From CAYJPA01 sp964371945 (GTDB lineage Bacteria > Chloroflexota > Chloroflexia > Thermomicrobiales > UBA6265): a stretch of DNA of 64,000 bases. Numbering within the stretch: the first letter of the stretch is position 1; the number at the start of each line of letters is the position of its first letter. The translations under genes were made by a program, and so were the position numbers. Under the pieces are notes generated by a model. That model saw only the letters and a program-made list of their open reading frames with translations. It was not told the DNA's origin and did no database searches. The stretch spans positions 15,764 through 79,763 of the forward strand of contig CAYJPA010000014.1 of assembly GCA_964371945.1 (NCBI GenBank), written 5' to 3'. Shown here one piece after another: positions 35,286 through 45,274 of the stretch.

Positions 35286-37511
35286 TTATTGAACTGGAAG
35301 CCGATAGTGCTCGATAAGCCAGTGCTGGACATCAAATGGCTCGGTTCCGTCGGCGACCTTGACGGGCCGGTAGTCGCCGCTCGGCTGGAGAATCGATGTA
35401 TTCACCGTATCTCTCAAGTACGCGGGCATCACGACATCGCGCAAGTGCGCCTTGTTGTCCCCATCCTCCACTGGAAAGATGACCTCGACCCGGCGATCGA
35501 GGTTCCGCTCCATCAAATCGGCGCTACCGAGGTAGAGTTCGTCGTTGCCGTCGTTATGGAAGTAATACATCCGGCTGTGCTCGAGAAATCGCCCAACAAT
35601 GCTTCGGACGCGGATCGTCTCGCTCCAGCCTGGGACGCCGGGCCGGAGGCAGCAAATCCCTCGAACGATCAGGTCAATTTCGATGCCGGCCTGAGACGCC
35701 GCGTACAGCGCGCGTACAAGATCCCGATCGACCAGCGAGTTCATCTTGAAGATCAGCCGCCCGTTGCCGGTGCGCTTGTGCACCGCGACTTCGCGCGCGA
35801 TCTTGTCAAGTATCCGCTGGCGAAGGTGCATCGGCGCCACGAGTAACTTCCGGTACTCCTCTTGTTTTGAAAAACCGGTGAGCACATTGAAGAGCTCAGA
35901 CACGTCTCTCGTCAGATCCTCGCGCGCGGAGAGCATTCCAATATCTTCGTAAATCCTGGCGGTGGTTGCATTGTAGTTACCCGTGGAAACATGCACATAC
36001 CGCCGCAGCCCGTCGTGCTCGCGGCGAACGATCAATGTCAGCTTGCAGTGGGTTTTGAGCCCCGCCAGCCCGTAAGCGACATGCACACCGTGCTCTTCGA
36101 GCTCATGCGCCCAGGCGATATTGTTCTCCTCGTCAAATCTGGCCTTCACTTCGATCAAGACGGCGACCTGCGTGTCGTCGTCGCGGGCCTCGATTAACGT
36201 CGGAATCAGTGGCGAATCCTTGCCGATCCGATAGAGCGTCTGCTTGATCGCCACGACTTCCGGATCCCTCGATGCAAGTTGCAGGAAGTCCGTTACCGCC
36301 CCAAACGACTGATATGGGTGATGGACCAGCACGTCTCGTTCGCGAATGTGCTCGAAGAGATCGGTCACGGGCCAGTTGAACGCTTCGGCCTCGGACGTCT
36401 CGGCGAACGGCGGGCGGCCAAGCGCGGCCGGCGCAAACGCGGCGTCTTTCAGATCGGGCCGATCCAACTTTGAGATCTCAAAGAGCGATTCGAGACCCAG
36501 CGGCCCATCGACGATGTAAACATCGCGCTCAACGGCGCTGAGCTGCTCCATCAGCCATTGCCGGACGTCTTCCGGCATGGAGGTATCGACCAACAGCATC
36601 ACGATCGAGCCAAACATGCGTTGCGACAGCTGCCTCTCCATTGCCAGCAGGAGATCTCGAGCCTCGTCTTCATCCTCGTCGATGTCGATGTCGGAATCGC
36701 GATTGACATGGAACGGGTAAGACGCGACGACGTTGTTTCCTGGAAAGAGTCTCGGCAGGTTCGACGCGATCAAATCTTCCAACCAGACGAAGCGGTGATT
36801 CCTCCTTCCGTTCGAAGCGCTTGTCGCGTCTGCATCGGGAACCGGAACAAAGCGGTCCAAAACAGCGGGGACCTTGATCCGCGCAAAGCGCGACCCAGTG
36901 TCAGGAGTACGCAGCACCGCGATCAAGTTGAGGCTGTGATTCGAGACAAAGGGAAACCGGCGTCCGCGATCGACCGCTTGAGGAGTCAGAACGGGGAAAA
37001 TATCCCGTTCGAAATACTCTTGCAGCGCCCTGACTTCCCGGCGTTTCAGTTCGTTCATCCGAACAGTTTCGATGCCCTTCGCATGGAGCTCCGGAAAAAG
37101 GTCGTCCCGCAACAGTCTCGATTGCTGATCGAGCAGCTCCTGAACAAGTGTTTTCAGCAGCCCTGCCTGTTGTGTCGGAGTCCGGCCGTCCGGTCCTGGG
37201 TCGGCAATGCCGGCAGTCAGCTTCCGCTTAAGGCTGGCGACCCGAATCATGAAGAACTCATCGAGATTGGCGGCGAAAATTGCCGCGAATTTTACTCGCT
37301 CAAGGAGCGGGGACGATTGGTCGGCGGCGAGGTCGAGGACTCTGCGGTTGAACTGCAGCCAACTCAGTTCGCGATTGATGTAAAGATCTGGAGAGAGCGG
37401 GGAGAGTTGCAGTGGCGGAATGGCTGCCGCATCGGATGCTTTCTTTGACGAATTTACACCACGACCCGGCGGGTTATCGTTTTCCTGATCGGCTTTTCGC
37501 TTACTCGGCAC
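35286..37511 (-). CDS. ppk1: Polyphosphate kinase 1
   Basis: This 741-residue enzyme reversibly polymerises ATP gamma-phosphate into polyphosphate. All Ppk1 domains are present: N-terminal helical domain with LYINRELSWLQFNRRVLDLA (43-62) and FAANLDEFFMIRVASLKRK, head domain, then two PLD-like catalytic domains. The autophosphorylated His is H507 in YVHVSTGNYNATTARIYEDI, and RLIFKMNSLVDRDLV and YLGSADLMERNLDRRVEV are the second-domain motifs. The N terminus has a 40-residue Lys/Ser-rich extension beyond the usual start. GTG 37511 has GGAG six bases before. It follows a small helical gene on the same strand by 48 bases. Confidence 0.96.
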   Translation of the reverse strand: MPSKRKADQENDNPPGRGVNSSKKASDAAAIPPLQLSPLSPDLYINRELSWLQFNRRVLDLAADQSSPLLERVKFAAIFAANLDEFFMIRVASLKRKLTAGIADPGPDGRTPTQQAGLLKTLVQELLDQQSRLLRDDLFPELHAKGIETVRMNELKRREVRALQEYFERDIFPVLTPQAVDRGRRFPFVSNHSLNLIAVLRTPDTGSRFARIKVPAVLDRFVPVPDADATSASNGRRNHRFVWLEDLIASNLPRLFPGNNVVASYPFHVNRDSDIDIDEDEDEARDLLLAMERQLSQRMFGSIVMLLVDTSMPEDVRQWLMEQLSAVERDVYIVDGPLGLESLFEISKLDRPDLKDAAFAPAALGRPPFAETSEAEAFNWPVTDLFEHIRERDVLVHHPYQSFGAVTDFLQLASRDPEVVAIKQTLYRIGKDSPLIPTLIEARDDDTQVAVLIEVKARFDEENNIAWAHELEEHGVHVAYGLAGLKTHCKLTLIVRREHDGLRRYVHVSTGNYNATTARIYEDIGMLSAREDLTRDVSELFNVLTGFSKQEEYRKLLVAPMHLRQRILDKIAREVAVHKRTGNGRLIFKMNSLVDRDLVRALYAASQAGIEIDLIVRGICCLRPGVPGWSETIRVRSIVGRFLEHSRMYYFHNDGNDELYLGSADLMERNLDRRVEVIFPVEDGDNKAHLRDVVMPAYLRDTVNTSILQPSGDYRPVKVADGTEPFDVQHWLIEHYRLPVQ

Positions 37512-37559
37512 GTCTCGCTCCAGCCGCTGTGCGCGGTCGAATCGAGTGGCGCCGTCTAG

Positions 37560-37814
37560 CTAGCTGCCCGATCCGACCGACTGGTGCTCTTTTTCATCGA
37601 CGACATCACGGATACGGCGCATTGCCAGCACCGGCACAAACGTTGTGACTTTGATCGAATCCCGCCAGAGCTCCCGCACCGCCTGATGCGCGACGTCCTC
37701 AAGAAAGGCTTCATCGGCAACGCCGTCAAATGCCCGTTTCGCGTCGATGACGATTCTACGTGTTACCGCGTCTTCGGTCTTGAGCGCGTCTTTGTTGCCA
37801 AGGAGCGTGTCCAT
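37560..37814 (-). CDS. Small helical protein, three-helix-bundle dimerisation type
   Basis: This 84-residue protein starts at ATG 37814 (GAGGGG five bases upstream; the frame is open to 37838). The sequence is almost wholly helical: DAVTRRIVIDAKRAFDGVAD, AFLEDVAHQAVRELWRDSIK, FVPVLAMRRIRDVVDEK. The spacing and the FVPVL motif match the actinobacterial/chloroflexal 'three-helix bundle dimerisation domain' proteins, of unknown role. It lies 48 bases before ppk1 and probably shares its transcript. Confidence 0.65.
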   Translation of the reverse strand: MDTLLGNKDALKTEDAVTRRIVIDAKRAFDGVADEAFLEDVAHQAVRELWRDSIKVTTFVPVLAMRRIRDVVDEKEHQSVGSGS

Positions 37815-38071
37815 CGTCACCCCTCGACCCAGCGCCACGGGGAACTTGCGCTCCCCTCAGCGGTCAGGTCCATTCTATGTCAACCCAAGCTCGAAATCGT
37901 TAACGCTGTTCCCGAAGCCCCACGCCGGGGACAATCGACCGGATCGACCATCGCAATGGTGCGCGTCCGGACACCCCAAAATCGAACCTTGATTGTTAAA
38001 ATTCTGTAAAATCGTTGGGCTATCTCCGTGCAGCTCGACCCGAATATTTTCAACATCCACTTAGCCGCACA

Positions 38072-38521
38072 TCATCTAGACGGCTTATCCGTTTTTGGGT
38101 CCATCATCTGCTCGGCTCGAAGTTGCGGGCCAGGCGCGACGCGAAAGACCAGTCTTGACAACTCCTCTTCCTCGACCTTGGTCCTTATCACGAATGTTCC
38201 AAGCGCTTCAAACGTATGATTGATATTTACTGCAAGCATTAAACGTTGCGACTGACCTGGCGTGCTGCCAGGGGGCCGCCCAACCTCCAGTTCAGCGGTG
38301 AGCGTCGCAATCAATTTCTCGTCTTCAGTGCTGAATTCAATCTCGACATTGTGTCGATAGTTTGTTTCGTTCCATTCCACAAGAAACGAGGTGGCGATGG
38401 CGAAATTCTGGGAGTGCGGAAGAGAATTGACGACAAGGTTGTCCCACCCCCCGCCCATGGTATAAAGCTTACCATTCAGAACTTCTGCGTAATCCGCTAC
38501 GAGAATCCATTCAGTCCGCAT
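38072..38521 (-). CDS. DUF6941-like protein
   Basis: This 149-residue protein opens MRTEWILVADYAEVLNGKLY and continues TMGGGWDNL, the typical opening of DUF6941 proteins. Beta strands follow (ATSFLVEWNETNYRHNVEIE; LMLAVNINHTFEALGTFVIR), ending in a Lys-rich tail. No signal peptide is present. DUF6941 proteins are of unknown role and are frequently found in mobile or accessory regions. It is divergent from the toxin-antitoxin genes and shares their control region. Confidence 0.75.
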   Translation of the reverse strand: MRTEWILVADYAEVLNGKLYTMGGGWDNLVVNSLPHSQNFAIATSFLVEWNETNYRHNVEIEFSTEDEKLIATLTAELEVGRPPGSTPGQSQRLMLAVNINHTFEALGTFVIRTKVEEEELSRLVFRVAPGPQLRAEQMMDPKTDKPSR

Positions 38522-38540
38522 GACGTGCGTAGCCTTTCGT

Positions 38541-38566
38541 ACTACAAGTACACTACAATTTGTAGT
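38541..38566. promoter_or_regulatory. Repeat operator with -10 box upstream of the toxin-antitoxin pair
   Basis: ACTACAA occurs at 38541-38547 and again at 38552-38558. The second copy forms a perfect palindrome with TTGTAGT (38560-38566) around one base. TACAAT at 38554-38559 inside it would serve as a rightward -10 box, with the toxin GTG about 25 bases beyond the start point. Tandem plus inverted short repeats over the promoter are what ribbon-helix-helix antitoxins bind. Confidence 0.6.
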
Positions 38567-38590
38567 TGATCTTATGGGGAGTTTGGACGA

Positions 38591-38865
38591 GTGTCAAGGG
38601 TTACCGTTGAGGGCCTTACAATCGATGATGTGAACGAGGATAAGTTTTGGGCTCATGGCATTCTGGCCGAACAGTCTTGCGGCTTCTGGACTTTGTTCAT
38701 ACGATAAAGAAGAATCGGAGCCGCCGCCGGGCATCGCATCTTCTCATCGGACGAGACCGGCAAGGAAGATGCATTGCAGTACCGATCGAAAGGACACCGA
38801 TCGGAACGATCTGGCGTCCAGTGACCGCCTGGTACTGCAAGAGTCACGAAGAGTCTTGGCTATGA
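38591..38865 (+). pseudogene. BrnT/DUF4258-like toxin, frameshifted
   Basis: Two plus-strand frames combine into one toxin-like protein of about 92 residues. Frame A from GTG 38591 reads VEGLTIDDVNEDKFWAHGIL then AEQ, and drifts into a stop soon after. Frame B, in another phase, reads VLRLLDFVHTIKKNRSRRRA, HLLIGRDRQGRCIAVPIERT and IWRPVTAWYCKSHEESWL to 38865. The join is at 38674, where one G appears lost (CAGGTC expected, CAGTC seen). The GRDRQGRC and WRPVTAW motifs belong to a widespread small-toxin family paired with ribbon-helix-helix antitoxins. As read, the toxin is not made. Confidence 0.65.
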
Positions 38866-38881
38866 GCGAAGGAGGCATTAA

Positions 38882-39226
38882 GTGAGTGACGCAGAACTGA
38901 AAGAGCTACAAAGTCCCGAAACATGGGAGCACACGGCTGAAGACAGGCGTGAGCCGGTTAGGTCGCCTCGCGCCATTGTGTCGGTAGCTTTATCAAGAGA
39001 CGACTTTGAATTCGTGTCCGCCGCCGCCCGGAGCATGGAAATGAGAACGTCTGAATTCATCCGCGTTGCAGCGGTCGAAAAGGCTCAAATCCACTCCAGG
39101 CGTGCGACCGTCATTTCAGCCTCTGGAAGCTTAGAGGTACGCACGCCTTACCCTGTAACCCACCTCCGTGGATCTAGAGTGCAGCTTGAGTCTGACCCCA
39201 AACTTGTGATGGTAGGCAAATTGTAA
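38882..39226 (+). CDS. Ribbon-helix-helix antitoxin
   Basis: This 114-residue protein starts at GTG 38882 with AAGGAGG eight bases upstream, 16 bases after the toxin stop. It opens MSDAELKELQSPETWEHTAE, then REPVRSPRAIVSVALSRDDF and MRTSEFIRVAAVEKAQ. These are the beta strand and helices of a BrnA/CopG-like ribbon-helix-helix domain. The C-terminal 40 residues (SGSLEVRTPYPVTHLRGS and on) are less conserved. The reading frame is intact although the toxin is broken. Confidence 0.8.
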   Translation: MSDAELKELQSPETWEHTAEDRREPVRSPRAIVSVALSRDDFEFVSAAARSMEMRTSEFIRVAAVEKAQIHSRRATVISASGSLEVRTPYPVTHLRGSRVQLESDPKLVMVGKL

Positions 39227-39462
39227 GACATGTGGCGGCAGCCGGGGCGCAATTACTTGTCCGATGCCAGTCCTCGACTCGTTTGGAGTTTGTCTGGACT
39301 TTCTCTCGAACGCCAGCACCAGCCCCGGAGTGATAGTCGTCAGCATTCCCAATAACACCACGTTTGCTTTTGGCGTCTCTGGAATTACCTTGACGCGTTC
39401 AAAGCACAAATCACTTCAAACACGTGATATCCGTCTTCAACCACGCTGACAGACTCATCAAC

Positions 39463-39642
39463 TCAGTTCTTTCTAACCTCGATGTCGAACGCGCCCAGTG
39501 CAACGAAAACGGCGTTGATGATCCTGGCGGAATTCATCGCCGGGTCGAATCTGAATTCGACAGAGATGTCTTCGTCGAGTGCGAAAGAGGTGGGAATGTG
39601 TGCTCGCGAAGAGTCCACGGATGACCCAAATGGGGTACTCAC
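39463..39642 (-). pseudogene. Short frame, possible DUF6941 remnant
   Basis: This is a 59-residue minus-strand frame from GTG 39642. The part HIPTSFALDEDISVEFRFDP and INAVFVALGAFDIEVRKN looks like real protein. INAVFVALGAFDIEV resembles INHTFEALGTFVIRT of the DUF6941-like protein 1 kb away. Upstream, an out-of-frame ATGAGAACG echoes its MRT start. A decayed second copy is possible. There is no ribosome site at the GTG. Confidence 0.3.
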
Positions 39643-39787
39643 CGTGCACCGGCATGTCGATATCGTTTGGTTTGGTCAATCACATCGTTCTCATATGCAC
39701 AACGATGATCACGAATTCCGCGTCGCTCCTTGGCATCCATTATGATTAGCTACTGCCCATCGACTGGGCACACCAGTTCGTCCGGCG

Positions 39788-39979
39788 GTGATGACCATGC
39801 ACGGCGTCGACCAGTCCTTCAACTTCAATTCTTCGCCGTATCGCAATCGGCGCGAAGGCATCAACGCCGGCCCAGGCGTGATTTTTCCGCCTGCGACCTA
39901 TCCCCGCCACGACGCATGCGAGGCGTGGCGCTTCTCGTGGCTCGCAAGCGGCGTCGATCCTCCCTCGAAACTTTCCTAA
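39788..39979 (+). CDS. Short hypothetical frame
   Basis: This 63-residue frame begins MMTMHGVDQSFNFNSSPYRN and continues with GPGVIFPPATYPRHDACEAW. Third codon positions are GC-rich in line with real genes of this genome, but the ribosome site is poor and I recognise no family. It may be a fragment of a longer lost gene. Confidence 0.25.
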   Translation: MMTMHGVDQSFNFNSSPYRNRREGINAGPGVIFPPATYPRHDACEAWRFSWLASGVDPPSKLS

Positions 39980-40065
39980 AGCACATCGTCGGTTGTCGGA
40001 CGAGTCGGGTCAATTGATTTCCCGCGTCTCGAGCTGGCTATTCAGTTTTGCGAGAAGGGTTCAAC

Positions 40066-41502
40066 ATGTTCACGATCAATTCAATCGATCAATTACTTGC
40101 ACCAGGATATGACACGGACAAAGTCCGCCAGGCGATCCGCGACAATGTCTGGCTGCATTTCACCAACATGCAAGAAGTGCAAAGCGCGGAGAGCCGCCCG
40201 CTTGTGCTCGTGCGAGGGGAAGGATGCACGGTTTGGGACAGCGAAGGTAACGAATACCTCGATCTCCTCGCGGGCATTTACTCCGTGAACGCCGGTTATG
40301 GCCGTAGACGGATCATGGAAGCCATGATGGCGCAGCTCGAGAGCCTCGCCTTTGTGAATCCATTTGGCTTCACAAGCGTGCCCACGGCGGTGCTCGCCGA
40401 CCGGTTGGGCGAGCTTGCGCCTTTGGGAGGGAATGCGCGCATCTTCTTCACCTCGGGGGGCTCGGAGGCGGTCGAGAGCGCCCTTAAACTTGCGAAGCAG
40501 TATCAGATGCAGCGCGGCTTTCCGAATCGGTACAAGACGATTTCACGCCGAACCGCCTGGCACGGCACAACAATTGGGGCACTCTCGGTCAACGGGCTCA
40601 CCGCCGCCCGAAACTCGTTTGGTCCCCTGGTACCCGGAGCGCGCCACGTGCCAATGTCGCATCGTTATCGCTGCCCCTACTGCCAGAAGGATTCGGCATG
40701 CAATATGACCTGCTATGACGAGATCGAGCGCATGGTCGAGTTCGAGGGTCCAGAGACGGTTGCGGCGATCATCACCGAGCCGGTGCAGAATGCAGGCGGG
40801 TGTATCCCGCCTGGCTCAATGGACTACTTCAAAAAAATCCGCTCGCTCTGTGACGAAACCGGCATTCTGATGATCATGGATGAGGTGATCTGCGGGTTCG
40901 GACGCTTAGGTGAGCTTTTTGCCTCGACCTATTACGATGTCGTCCCAGACCTCATCACAACCGCGAAGGGGATCACCTCATCGTATGCGCCGCTCGGCGC
41001 GGTCATGGCTCGGAAATCGATCGCGGACGTCTTCAACGACGGCCCTGGCTTCCTCCACGGGTTGACCTTTGGCGGACATCCAGTTTGCACCGCGGCGGCG
41101 ATCGCCAACCTGGACATCTTTCTCGAGGAAGATCTGGCAGGCAAGGCAAAGGCGACGGGCGCCTATTTGCGACATCAATTAGAATCGCGGCTTGGCAATC
41201 ACCCGAACGTTGGCGATATTCGCGGCGCCGGGCTCTTCCTTGGGATCGAAGTCGTCTCCGACAAGGCAACCAAGGAGTCCCCCCCGTACGACGCGGAGGT
41301 GCTGCAATGGATGACCGATCAAATGCGATCACAAGGTCTCATTCTGCGCAACGACGGACGCGGCGACCCGACCACGCAGCTTTGCCCGCCGCTTGTGATC
41401 ACCACGGAAGAGTGCGACCGGGTCGTGGACGTACTTGAGCACACGTTCAACGGACTTGGCCGCAAGATCGGCTCAATCGGCACCGCACATACGGTGGCGT
41501 AG
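40066..41502 (+). CDS. Class III aminotransferase (aspartate aminotransferase family)
   Basis: This 478-residue PLP enzyme starts at ATG 40066, with GAGAAGGG six bases before; a TTG at 40048 is open but less likely. Key segments are LDLLAGIYSVNAGYGRRRIM, FFTSGGSEAVESALKLAKQY for phosphate binding, IIMDE-like ILMIMDEVICGFGRLGELFA for the ring Asp, and LITTAKGITSSYAPLGAVMA with the Schiff-base Lys. A Cys-rich insertion, YRCPYCQKDSACNMTCYDEI, between the large-domain strands could bind a metal. It resembles omega-amino-acid:pyruvate and 2,2-dialkylglycine-type aminotransferases. A strong terminator follows the stop. Confidence 0.91.
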   Translation: MFTINSIDQLLAPGYDTDKVRQAIRDNVWLHFTNMQEVQSAESRPLVLVRGEGCTVWDSEGNEYLDLLAGIYSVNAGYGRRRIMEAMMAQLESLAFVNPFGFTSVPTAVLADRLGELAPLGGNARIFFTSGGSEAVESALKLAKQYQMQRGFPNRYKTISRRTAWHGTTIGALSVNGLTAARNSFGPLVPGARHVPMSHRYRCPYCQKDSACNMTCYDEIERMVEFEGPETVAAIITEPVQNAGGCIPPGSMDYFKKIRSLCDETGILMIMDEVICGFGRLGELFASTYYDVVPDLITTAKGITSSYAPLGAVMARKSIADVFNDGPGFLHGLTFGGHPVCTAAAIANLDIFLEEDLAGKAKATGAYLRHQLESRLGNHPNVGDIRGAGLFLGIEVVSDKATKESPPYDAEVLQWMTDQMRSQGLILRNDGRGDPTTQLCPPLVITTEECDRVVDVLEHTFNGLGRKIGSIGTAHTVA

Positions 41503-41512
41503 TGAAACCTGG

Positions 41513-41555
41513 ACGCAACAAGGGCCCGGCGGATTTTGCCGGGCCCTTGTTGCGT
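41513..41555. terminator. Bidirectional terminator between aminotransferase and ftsH
   Basis: An 18-bp perfect stem (41513-41530 with 41538-41555) closes a seven-base loop GGATTTT. It sits 10 bases after the aminotransferase stop and 14 bases beyond the ftsH stop, so it can end both convergent transcripts. T-runs are short on either side. Confidence 0.85.
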
Positions 41556-41569
41556 TAGTTTCGATTGAC

Positions 41570-43600
<2,031 letters not shown>

Positions 43601-43791
43601 TTATGCGTTCCATTTCCTGTCGGCACCACTGTTGGAGGATCCGGCGGTTGTTTCGCGGGGATTTCGCTCCCGGTCGGTGTTCATGCAATACACGCAACAA
43701 TGCGCCACATGGCGCTGTTTTCATCATGAATGCTAGGTGGTTCCCGATCAGATGTCTATGTACGTCGCACCAGATGCTACGTTCATGCTAC

Positions 43792-44670
43792 TTAAACGGA
43801 GAACCGGTCGCGCTCGCCACTGATCCGCCAGGAGTTGGTGTAGACGGCTCGACGTCCATCTAGCACGCGTCCGACCAGTGTTGCCCCAGCCGCGTGCGCG
43901 ATCCGGACGGCCTCCGCGGTTGGCAGAGACCGGGTCGCGATAATAGGGAATCGAGCTCGCCACGCCTTCAACATGATATCCGCGCTGACCCGGCCCGACA
44001 GACAGAGAATTCTGCGCTCGATCGCTGGTTCCTTTAGAATCGCCTGACCGACGACTTTGTCAACCGCGCAATGGCGAGACAGGTCTCGCATCGCGACTAC
44101 ATTGCCGGATCGATCGATCGATGCGGCATGATGGTGTCCACCTGCACTGCAGTCCCTTCGGAAGATTTCAAACGAGTAATTCACAACCTTGAGGAAAGTT
44201 GCGGTCGAAACAACCCAGCCATTGTCTTGATCTTGTCCCGGCAGTGCCTCTAGTCCGAGGTCATCCAGTGCCTCACCGCAAAATGCGCTAGCATCGAAAC
44301 CTACCCCCATCAGTGCCTGCCAGGTCGTTCCCCCGGGCCCAGGCGCGTCAATCATGACCGAAACCCTGTTCGCGCGCACGGTGACTGAGCGAATCTCGCC
44401 AGCATCCCGCACGAATCCGTGGCTGTAGACCCATCCTGCGCCTAGTTCGCGAAGATCGCTCGGAGTACAGAGCAATGTGGCCGCCGGCCGGCCGTTGATC
44501 TCGATCGTGACTGAGTATTCTTTTGGCAGGTCATCGATCGCGGGCTCCGCGTCGAACATCGGCGTGTCAGCCTGGTCGCTTCGAAGGGAAGGAAGTGTCG
44601 CCGGCTGGGAGACATCACGCGGCGTCAAGGAGCTCACCCATGAACGACGCGCAACGTCGTATCGGCGCAT
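43792..44670 (-). CDS. fdhD: FdhD-like sulfurtransferase for formate dehydrogenase maturation
   Basis: This is a 292-residue protein from ATG 44670 (CGAGGTGA five bases upstream). FdhD moves sulfur from IscS onto the molybdenum cofactor of formate dehydrogenases. Family motifs are EYSVTIEINGRPAATLLCTP, then LRELGAGWVYSHGF, SAGGHHHAASID, DLSRHCAVDKVVGQAIL and LCLSGRVSADIMLKA. The catalytic CxxC loop, usually SSCGVCG, reads ASAFCGEALDDL, with only the second Cys retained. No formate dehydrogenase gene is in the window. The fold is secure; activity is open to doubt. Confidence 0.85.
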   Translation of the reverse strand: MRRYDVARRSWVSSLTPRDVSQPATLPSLRSDQADTPMFDAEPAIDDLPKEYSVTIEINGRPAATLLCTPSDLRELGAGWVYSHGFVRDAGEIRSVTVRANRVSVMIDAPGPGGTTWQALMGVGFDASAFCGEALDDLGLEALPGQDQDNGWVVSTATFLKVVNYSFEIFRRDCSAGGHHHAASIDRSGNVVAMRDLSRHCAVDKVVGQAILKEPAIERRILCLSGRVSADIMLKAWRARFPIIATRSLPTAEAVRIAHAAGATLVGRVLDGRRAVYTNSWRISGERDRFSV

Positions 44671-44791
44671 CGAGTCACCTCGTTGCACAACTATTGCTCC
44701 TCAGCGGGGTTGTTTGATCGGGGTTAATTGGTAACCAGCACCAGCGGTGCCTCACTGTCAATATAGGACCAGATGACGGAGATGTCGAGTC

Positions 44792-45142
44792 CTAGGACCC
44801 CTCTTTTTTTGTCCACCATGCTGGAACCGCAAAGGGATCGGGTTCGCCGTGTGCATAGCCGGACCACTCAACGAGCGGTGAGCGCCGAAGAATGCCTGGA
44901 ATCACTTGACCGTGGATGACCATCTTGGAATATGTCTCGTTCTCCCCCCACCGGGCGAGCGCCTCGTCGTAGGCGGCTTTGGCTTCTGGATCGGTCTGCA
45001 GTACCTCGATGAACTGCACGGTCGTGAACTGATCGGCGTCGATTCGTTCCAGAATGTCGACCGCGGCGGGCGTGAGGAGCTCGATCAGCTCGTCAACGAG
45101 GTCCGGCTTGATGATGTCGCCATGACCTCGATTGGTAGCCAT
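44792..45142 (-). CDS. Hypothetical protein upstream of fdhD
   Basis: This 116-residue cytosolic protein starts at ATG 45142 with AAGGTGAG six bases before. It is helical in its first half (KPDLVDELIELLTPAAVDIL; VQFIEVLQTDPEAKAAYDEA) and ends with an aromatic-rich tail (VPAWWTKKEG). No Cys, membrane segment or known domain. It lies 121 bases before fdhD on the same strand, so a joint transcript is possible. Confidence 0.65.
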   Translation of the reverse strand: MATNRGHGDIIKPDLVDELIELLTPAAVDILERIDADQFTTVQFIEVLQTDPEAKAAYDEALARWGENETYSKMVIHGQVIPGILRRSPLVEWSGYAHGEPDPFAVPAWWTKKEGS

Positions 45143-45274
45143 AACTCACCTTTCAGAGCTTGAACCGAGTAAACATCTAGGATGACGCCACCGAACGGGC
45201 CTCAAGGTGAATGATAGGATGTAGCGAACCCACTGCCATGCGGGTTCAAAGTTGCCCGCTCAGGAGAATTCCAA

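Larger units (their letters stand above)
39227..40065. other. Accessory patch with degraded short frames
   Basis: The 839 bases between the antitoxin and the aminotransferase have lower GC than the surroundings and no full-length gene. Only two short frames look at all protein-like (39463-39642 minus, 39788-39979 plus). The rest shows stops in all frames. I see no insertion-sequence ends, tRNA or repeats. The patch looks like eroded accessory DNA next to the toxin-antitoxin locus. Confidence 0.5.
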
